Shown: one piece after another, positions 46,501 through 55,800 of the stretch
Layout of the letters: each line of letters starts with the position of its first letter
How positions within the stretch are numbered: the first letter of the stretch is position 1
Source: Siphlonurus alternatus
Lineage: Eukaryota > Arthropoda > Insecta > Ephemeroptera > Siphlonuridae
DNA length: 64,000 nucleotides
Assembly: GCA_949825025.1 (NCBI GenBank)
Contig: OX463781.1
Location: 22,327,538 to 22,391,537, forward strand
Direction of reading: 5' to 3'
Notes under the pieces: model-generated
Seen by the model: only the letters and a program-made list of their open reading frames with translations
What the model was told of the DNA's origin: nothing
Databases searched by the model: none
Translations under genes and position numbers: made by a program

Positions 46501-49500
46501 TTTTTAATATATAGCGTTAAAATGAGACAACAATTTTTATTTTTTAAATGTCCTCTACGTCTATTTTTTTCGATGTTAAACCACTTCAATTTTCTTTGCT
46601 GATGCAGCCAATAACAGAGCTGAGATTTTACTGTGAAAGGGGGGTACTTTGTTAGTATTTAATACGTACCCTTGAGAGAAGAATGTAAAGTGCGAGTCCA
46701 AACGCGATGATTAGTATTGAAAATACAAGCAATACTTTAATAAGAGTCTGCAGAATTTCTAAAAACATTACTACGTATATTCCAACTTGATCAAATCTGA
46801 AACATAAGATTCAAAAATAAGAATTATTTTTATATTTAATGATTTTTAATGATGCTACTATTTGTATTTTTAGTACTTTCATATAATGGAACATGCTATA
46901 GAATAATCCTGTACCAAAACCATCCGATTTCAATGAACAACAAGACGTCTATAAAATAGGGTAATTGGAACCACACATTTCACACTTTTATTAGGTTGAA
47001 CTTATTGAATTTTTTCATGCTATAAATATGTAATTTTTTGTCTTGGTACAATAATATTTATTTCTAATTTTTATCATTAAACCTTATTTAATAATATTAT
47101 TGTTGTTCTTTTTGTCCATTCAGCCTGATAAAAGTCCTTCTCACCTCTGCAGGTAGAGTAACAGGTTGAACCAGGTGAGGAAAGCCGTGATGGACGCACA
47201 CGATAACTGCACGCTCTGAAACCCGCCCACGAACAGTGGGATCACCATGGCGGCTGCGGACACGTAGAGCAGCCACGACACCGTGTTGAACGGGTCGAGC
47301 AGGTAGTGCCAGCGCTGTTGGTACACCTGCAGACCCTCTCGCAGTGCACTCAGACCGATGTACACGAGGATCGCGATCCCGCACATCGACATCACTGTGG
47401 TGCTGTGTTCCTTCATCTCACGACTTTGAATCAGGGCGTCCTGGAAAGAAGGAGAATGTAAGTGTAAATAAAGAATGAAAATATATTATTTAAAAATAAT
47501 TCAAAATTCGGGACGCTAACTAACGAATTTCTTCATATGTAAAGCCTTACCGGATCGGTATCCCACGTATTGTTAAGCTGGTTGAAGCGCTCCAGGCTGG
47601 GTGGGAAGTGGGGCGGTCTCAACCCTGGCGCTCTACGTGGGGTCACCGTCATCAACTGAGCCACGAAGCACGTAACAAAAGCGAGGAACACGGTGTACAG
47701 CAGCAGGTTGGCCAGGTGGAAGTACTTGCCGTACGAGTTCCACTTCATCTGCAGGTACTTTTGGCTCAGCGGGTGTGCCAGAAGCTCGACGCGGCCGTGC
47801 GCCACCATCGCCTGAGCACCACCATGGTCAGACACAACATTGTTCCGACATGTCAATATGTGAATTAAGCTCAAGCCACAATTGATAAGATTTTGCTTTT
47901 GCTCTGAAACAAAATCTTGTTATCTTCTTCATGATTGGTGAGAGATAATGTCAAAGATCAATCACGAACAAGATGATAAAACAAGAAAAACTGATTTTGC
48001 TTCAGAGCAATAGCAAAATCATATCAATTGTAAATTGAACTTAAGACACCAAAGTTATATATCATGAATTTAATTTTTTTGGGAAATGCCAGTTGATATT
48101 TATCAAAGAATTTTAAATTTAAGCATGATGAATTAATCTCAGAAAACTGTTACTCTTACATTGAAATAAAAACATACTTTCAACGATAACATCCTAAACT
48201 GATTTTCCGCTAAAAAATCTAGATAGGGTGCAATACGTTCAATGTAATATCAGACCATGATTTATTATTATTACAGATATAATCGAAATACATACAATAA
48301 TTTACTATCTATAGATTAATTCTGTATAGGTTTTTACTTTGTTCCTATAATAATATATTGTCTAGTAAAGCCATGCCAATTTACTGTATAAAATGAATGA
48401 AAGTCACAAATATAAAAATTATTTAAATTAAAAATAACTTCATTTTATTATAAAATTTGAAAGGATGAAATAATATCAATATATTTATAAATAACTAAAA
48501 GAAAAAGTGTGGTAAACATACAACACTTACATTAGCAACACACATTGGATCAGGTGTCCATTTAGGATCATTGTTACATTTTCTCATCATTTCTATCTTC
48601 TCACGGGTGTATTCGTAATTCTTGAACGTATATTTGATCTGTGAACACAAACAGCATGCTGCATGCGTCATGCCACGGAAAAATAAAAACTTTTTTCGTG
48701 CTCTCTGCTACGTGACGGTACAGCTGCCAGGCACTAATAAGTACGGATTTAACATCAAGTGGGAGACAACATTTCTGGTATTTAGTGTACAATGAGAGGT
48801 CACTTACGTTGAGGGCGGGCAAAGGAATAGGTTTGGAGATTAGAAGAGCTTCTCCTGTACGCTGGTCCATTTGAGCGTACATGTGTGTGCATTGTAGACA
48901 GCTAAAGCAATATCTTATCTGTAATAAGAAGAGTTTGTGAGGCTCATTTGTTAGCAATAAGGATTATTACACAATTAATGTTATTTAAAAAAGAACGTAA
49001 ATTAAACTGTCAAACTATATTTCACTATAGATTCTTGAACAAATTTACTGAGCTAACTGTAAGTACGGCAAATAATACTTAAAATATTATTATGTAATGG
49101 TGGTTTGTTTGATAATATTAAGAAAAAAACAAGCTCCAAGTGAAATATATTATGCTCCCTAAAGAACATCTAATATGACGAACTAAATATTAAAGGTAAT
49201 GTCTTTGATGTCATGGAAACGTGTATGGGCTTACATAGAACGACTTTGAGTCCTTCTTGCAGTTGGCTTTGGTGATGCAAAGGTCTTGCACGGCCTCGAA
49301 GACGCGGGGCATGGAGGCAATCAGCGCTAGCGTCACGCACGGATGCTTGTCCGACTTGAGCGACATCACTTCTGAAGCCCTGAAACATAATCACACGTCT
49401 TTCTTATAATTTCAGCGTTATCAAGTGTACGTTTTTTTCTTGAATCAAGCAGTGGTGCATTTAATGACAGGATAAAAAAAATATACTAAACAGTTGGGAG

Positions 49501-52500
49501 GCATTTAATTTAGAATTTTGGGATTTTTTGCTACTTTATATAGCAAATAATACGTCTCCTGACTGATTATCTCACTGAACCCCAAGGCGTCACCGACATT
49601 TTGATTGGATTGAACAAGTTGTATGTCTTCGGAAAGTACGCTCCATAATCGCCTCACCTCTCCTGATGCGTGACCATGGCGAGCGCGGCCTCAGGGAACT
49701 TGTAGTAGATGGCATAGTCGATGGCGCTGAGGTCGGTTAAATTGTAGAGCAGCTTGCAGCCCATGGAGAGCAGCAGCACGATGGCGCTCGGCTTGTTCTC
49801 CATTGTGGCCAGGTGCAGCGCGGTGTTCTGAAGAACAACATCGTCATTTATCACACGAGCCTGCTGAGAGTGTCCGACCTTTCCATCGACTTTCCTTGTA
49901 ATGGCACTTAATTCTGTCGCAACGACGTGATATTTGGTAATTAGTAGTTCCTTTGTGCACAGAAAATATAAACTCTTTTATAAAAATTGTTAGCTGGCAT
50001 TAATTAAAAAATTATATTATTATCTACAGTGGAAACAAGTTAATTACAAGCCAAGCATTTAATATGAAACTTCAAAGTAGAAGGACCTTTATTTTTCAAT
50101 TTGTTGAAGTGGCATTTAAGATACATTTATTTAAAATGCGATAATTATTATAATACAACTATTACAAGTTAAAGGTTGTAAAAGTTGGTAATAAAAGCTG
50201 TTAAGCGGAAAAAAAATACTCACCCCGTCTTTGTCCGCCTGGTCAAGCAGGTGGGAGTGCACCGAGTGCAGCAGCTCCATGGTGTGCGTGTAGCCGCTCA
50301 TGGCCGCCAAGTGTAGCGGGTTGCGCCCGTGGTGGTCGCGGTGCAGCAGCGCGCCGCGGTTCAGTAGCAGCTGCACCACACGTGAGTGGCCTGGAACGCA
50401 GACGCGATAATCGTGGGTGCCATATTGACTAATTTTGTTGCAATTGATAAAAATTATAAAATGCGGGTTTCAGTATTCCCGTCTTAATATTCAACTCTTA
50501 ATTCCTCCCTTACATTATTTTTAGGGTATTTTTAGTTTTTATAAACCTAAAATAAAACAGAAAAATCATTGGCGTCAAATAATAATAATTATTTCTAATA
50601 TCATAAATGAGTTCTTACGTTTATTATTTATTATATTAATATGTATATAGAAATATATAGGTATATACTGAAATAAAAATTGATTTTCAATCCATATTGA
50701 AAAACAATTGATTAATAATGGTTATTTCGCGATGATAGAGAGAAGTACACTACACTAGTGACTCCATATTGAAACACGTCTCACCTTGTTGCGAGGCGAT
50801 GTGGAGAGGAGTCAGCCCCTCACCGTCGCTCTCGTTGATGATGAACGAGCCCTTCTCTGAGTCCAGCAGCTGCCGCACGGTGTGGTAGCGACCGTAGCGA
50901 GCCGCGAAGTGCAGCGGACTCTCGTTGTTGTTGTTCTTGAGGTTGATGCACGCACCCAGACGGATCAGGTTCTCCAGCGAACGAACTTGGCCCTCGCGGC
51001 TCGCGAAGTGAAGTGGAGAACACCCTGTCATGTCTTTCTCGTTTAGCAGCTGCAGCAGTTGGCTCTGGGACTGAGACTGGAATGTAAGGACAACGGTATC
51101 AGCTATTTCATGGGAATTAGAGAGAGAGAGAGCATCTTAAGAAGAACAGGTAGCATGGTCAATTGAAAATCTGTTTGTGTACTATTTTTCAATTGGAAAT
51201 ATAGATAGAAGACCAAAATGCTGTCACGTCAAAGTTCAAAGTCTTATATTAAAAAGAATAACGTAAGTGAACATTTTATTATACTCTAACGTGCTTGATT
51301 TAGAGTTATGCATAGCTTTGGGTGCTTTGTGCTTACAATAAAAAGACACCTTTTAAATTTCTCATGTGACTTAAAATTTAAATCACTTCAAAGTTATTAA
51401 CTCGCAGCAGCCATGACTGACCTGGCACACTTGCTGCGCGAACTCGTCGAGACGGCCGCCGTTCATCACGATCAGGTGCAGCACGTTGCGACTGTTGGCG
51501 TCCTTGAGCTGGATGTCAGCCCCCAGCTGGATGAGCGCCTGCACGGTGCGCCAGCCACCACGAGACGCCGCCAGCAGCAGCGGAGAGCGTCGTTCTTTGT
51601 CCAGAGAGTTAATGTCAGCCCCCTAAGCAAGCGAAAATAAAATATATTAAAAACGAAAATAGCATTGAAATTTGATAATATATATTTATACTAGTTTGAC
51701 TCACTGTTGCTCTGGTGTGTCTAAACGTTCTCTTTAGTTTAAACCAGTAACAGCGCGATAAAATAATATAATAATGATTTATTATGATATTACTTGAATG
51801 AACACTCGGGCTAAGTCCAGCACCTGTCCTTATCCCCTCCTTTATGACGCCATGTTTAAACGTATAATGGCACTTTATTTACACCCTATATCATATCTAT
51901 TATACCTTCAGTTTTATCATCATATATAAATTTAAACAATCAGTGTGTAATTTATAGCTTCAATAACTACTCTAATGGTTATCTATATTTTTCTAAGTAT
52001 ATATTTTATATATACTAGAATTGTAACATTCCAAAATATGTATAATATAATTACTAGTATTTAGTTATACATAATAAGTTATAAGAATAATTGTTCATAA
52101 TTTTATAATGATAACTAGGAAACTAGGCAACTATCATAACTAATATATTAGCATTATGTTCTTTTTAAAAACCTTTGGTTTTTAAGCAATTTTCCTGAAA
52201 CCTGAGGTAATTGAATTCATCTAACTAAAATTTTTTTCCAGCTAAACCTTGCTCAAGGGTATTGATCACAAGTGACTATATTTAACTTTCCTGCTCTTCG
52301 TGAACTCGACCTAGCATATTGCTTCAAGGGTTTTTTAAGGAACAATAATTATCTAATCCTGCAAATTTAGACGATTCCTGGCTAAGTTTTCACCAACAGC
52401 CACAATAACGCTACCTCAGCGACAAGAAACTGCACGATCTCGGGGTGGTCGAACATGGCCGCGCAGTGCAAGGGCGTCATCTTCTGCACGTCGCACGAGG

Positions 52501-52839
52501 CGAGGCACTGCCGCTTCTCGTCGGGCTGCATGCGGAACATGAGGCGCACGATCTCGATGGCACCCTGGGCACACGCTAGGTGCACGGGGGTCGAGAGGTC
52601 GTGCTGCTGCGTAGAGATCTTCGCCCCTGACTTGAGGCACAACTCCACCGCCTGCAAGCACGTCACGGAGGTATTGAAGTATGGGCGGGGACTTGGCCAA
52701 CACAGCGTCGCAAGGGAAATTTTCCGGTACAATATATGAATGATTTAATGTTCCTGAAATTTAAACTCTTTAATAGGCTTACCAATATTAAACAAATTAT
52801 CGATAAAACTGCTTAAAACGTTATATGAGTTATCCTTGT

Positions 52840-52885
<46 letters not shown>

Positions 52886-55800
52886 TCTACGAGAGATACA
52901 GCACTGCACCTTTTCCCTCACTCCCACCCCACCCACACACATACAAATCCAAAACTAAATAACATAAATATCATATCACTCACCCGTAAACCATAAGGAG
53001 TTTGCCCACAAATCTCCTTAAAATGGTTTCTCATTAATATTGTAAAATATATAGGATATTCTTTATATTTTATTTGTTAACTCGTATACTGTACTTTTTT
53101 TTTTTTTTTAATTTTAAACCCTATTGGGTATTTCTATTTACTAATTACATACTACTTGAAACCCCGAACCTTCCGAAACCCTAACTTGAGCGTTTCGCGG
53201 GCTCTTCTGGAACGGGGGCGGCCACGGCCTTGCAAATCCATCCCGGCATTTGCCTGCGGCTGAGGGAAACGTGGAAACCTCAGCCAGGATGGACGCTACA
53301 GCTTTTGTCAATGAACCGGAAGTGCAATGGTCCAAAACCAGGGGAACCACATAGTGGAAAAGCGCAACGTTTTATCCCTGGGTGGGAAACATGGTTTTTG
53401 TTGAAAATGGTCACCCATCCAACTACTAACCACGCGCGGCGTTGCTTGACTTCGGTGATCTGACGAGACCCGGTCAAGCGCACTGCGCCACACCTCCCAC
53501 TTTTATGTCATAATACTGTACTTTTTATGACATATATATAAGACATAAAATGCTTTTATTTCACTTCAACTTAATTTTAATGTACACTACATGAATTTTC
53601 TTAAATTCCTTTTATCTGCATTTCCAGACGAAATTTTGCTTTGATATTTTATTAAAGATGAAATAAGATGGCATCTCACCAAGTAAATTAATCTATATGT
53701 CTATGAAATTATTATGCATGGATGGTTGTTTACATTTCGTCAATAAATTAAGTTAATTTAAACGTGTCTCTTTGAAACTTCAGACAAAATTTACTTCTCT
53801 CATCTTCCACTTCATTAACAAACTCGATGTTTGTTACATATTCCCTATAATTATACATCATGCTTGATTACGTGATGAAGTGATATGGAGTATTGACCTA
53901 AATTTTTTTTATTACAGAAATGGATAGAGGGTGCAAAGTTATGCTGCCCTGATTTTTTTCAGATTTTTTAAAGCCCGGGAACTATTTTTAAAAAATTATT
54001 GAAAGTTATTTTTGTGACGTCACGAGACGCCGCTCCTTAAGAAAAAGATAGGACTTGTCGCCGCGTGACGTCATAAAAAGGACTTTCAATAATTTTTTAA
54101 AAATACTTCCCGGGCTCTAAAAAATCTGAAAAAAATCAGGGTAGCATAACTTTGCACGCTCTATCCATTTCTGCAATAAAAAAAAATTGAGGACAATACT
54201 CCATTGTTGCTATGACACTGAATCACGAACTGCAAGATTGAGTCTTTGTCACTCTCTCAATGCGAACTCGATCTGGCAGGGTCGGTTTAGTCATAAGAGG
54301 AGATAAGCAAATTCTTATTACTATAAGCCCATGTCGCCCCCCCCCTTTCTCCGTCTCCTGCAGCCTCGAAGCCAAAACTGGCAGGTGATCAAGCCCGTAT
54401 TCCTAGCTGAGGATAACGTCATTGTAATGGAGTATCGACCTCATTTTTTTTTTTTTTGAAGAAATGGATAGAGGGTGCAAACTTATGTTACCCTAATTTT
54501 TTCCTGATTTTTTACCGCCCTGGAAGTTTTTTTTCTTTTTAATTATTGAAAGTCCTTTTTGTGACGTCACGCGGCGGTAAGTCCTATCTTTTTCTTAAAG
54601 AGCGGCGTCTCGTGACGTCACAAAAATAACTTTCAATAATTTTTTTAAAAATGTAAGTTCCCGGACTCTAAAAAATCTGAAAAAAATCAGGGTAGCATAA
54701 CTTTGCACCCTCTATCCATTTCTGCATTGAATAAAATTGAGGTCGATACTCCATTTGAATGTTTTTAAATATTTACAGTTTATTGAGTAAATGTCATCTA
54801 GTTTTTCATTTCACCTGAGACGACCAGTGTGATATGGCAACAAAAGGAAGAGACATCCGTGGCGGGTTCTCCTTGATCGAGACGTTTTGTCTCGTCTTCG
54901 CTTGAACATACTTCGAATACTTCGAACAAACGAGAGGCGTAACTTCGTCGCAAAACCAACGACGACAGAAACAACACCCACCACGGAGTTTCTGCCTTTT
55001 CATAAAACACAAAATTAACCATTCATTATAATGATTTATTTTAAAGTTATTAGTTTTAAATTAAGTTTAAAAAAATTTTAAGCTCTCTCTAAAAAACAAA
55101 CAAAACAAAAAAATTGCAAATTTATGTTGTGAATGTTTTTTTTAATATATATGGGGAAATTTTTAGAGCTGGAAATTCTTTTTTATTGTTATTTTCTTTA
55201 GCATGAAAATAAAAAAAATATTATCTTTTTATTACAAATTTATTTATTAAACCTTTTGTTACATTAATTTTTACTGATAAAACTGTTTGTTTGTTAGTCT
55301 GTTTTCGAAAAAGGGCAATAAAATTTGTAACTTTCACTTGAAATCACAAAAATTCTTTTGCGAATTTTCCGATTCACTTATCACATGGCAACTTAAATTT
55401 TTTGTTTTTCTCTTTAAGTTTTTGACAGTCAACTCGAAATATTAAAACAAATATTTTAATGCAATAGTAAAGTTATCACAGCACAATCCACTTGTATAGA
55501 CTTGAGTTGAAAACTATATAAATAAATATATATAGTTACTCACAAAAAGTGGGGCAGAGACTTCTCTACAGTAATAATTTATATCATGCATCCACCATAA
55601 AAGTTCTTACTGGTGGTAAAATAGTTAAGTGAGATGCCTAATATGATAAATTCAATTATATTAGTACTTTATATGCTATATACCTGTGATGTTAACATTT
55701 ATGTGGAAAATTTACAGTATATATAATATATATTATATTGACAGATACCGCAGAACAGTGTAAGATGCCGTAACTGATGTAGTTCTAATTCTATGACCAC

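Noticed and set aside
53280..53493. Minus-strand 61-67-codon frames
   Set aside because: They lie wholly within the 5S-derived SINE.
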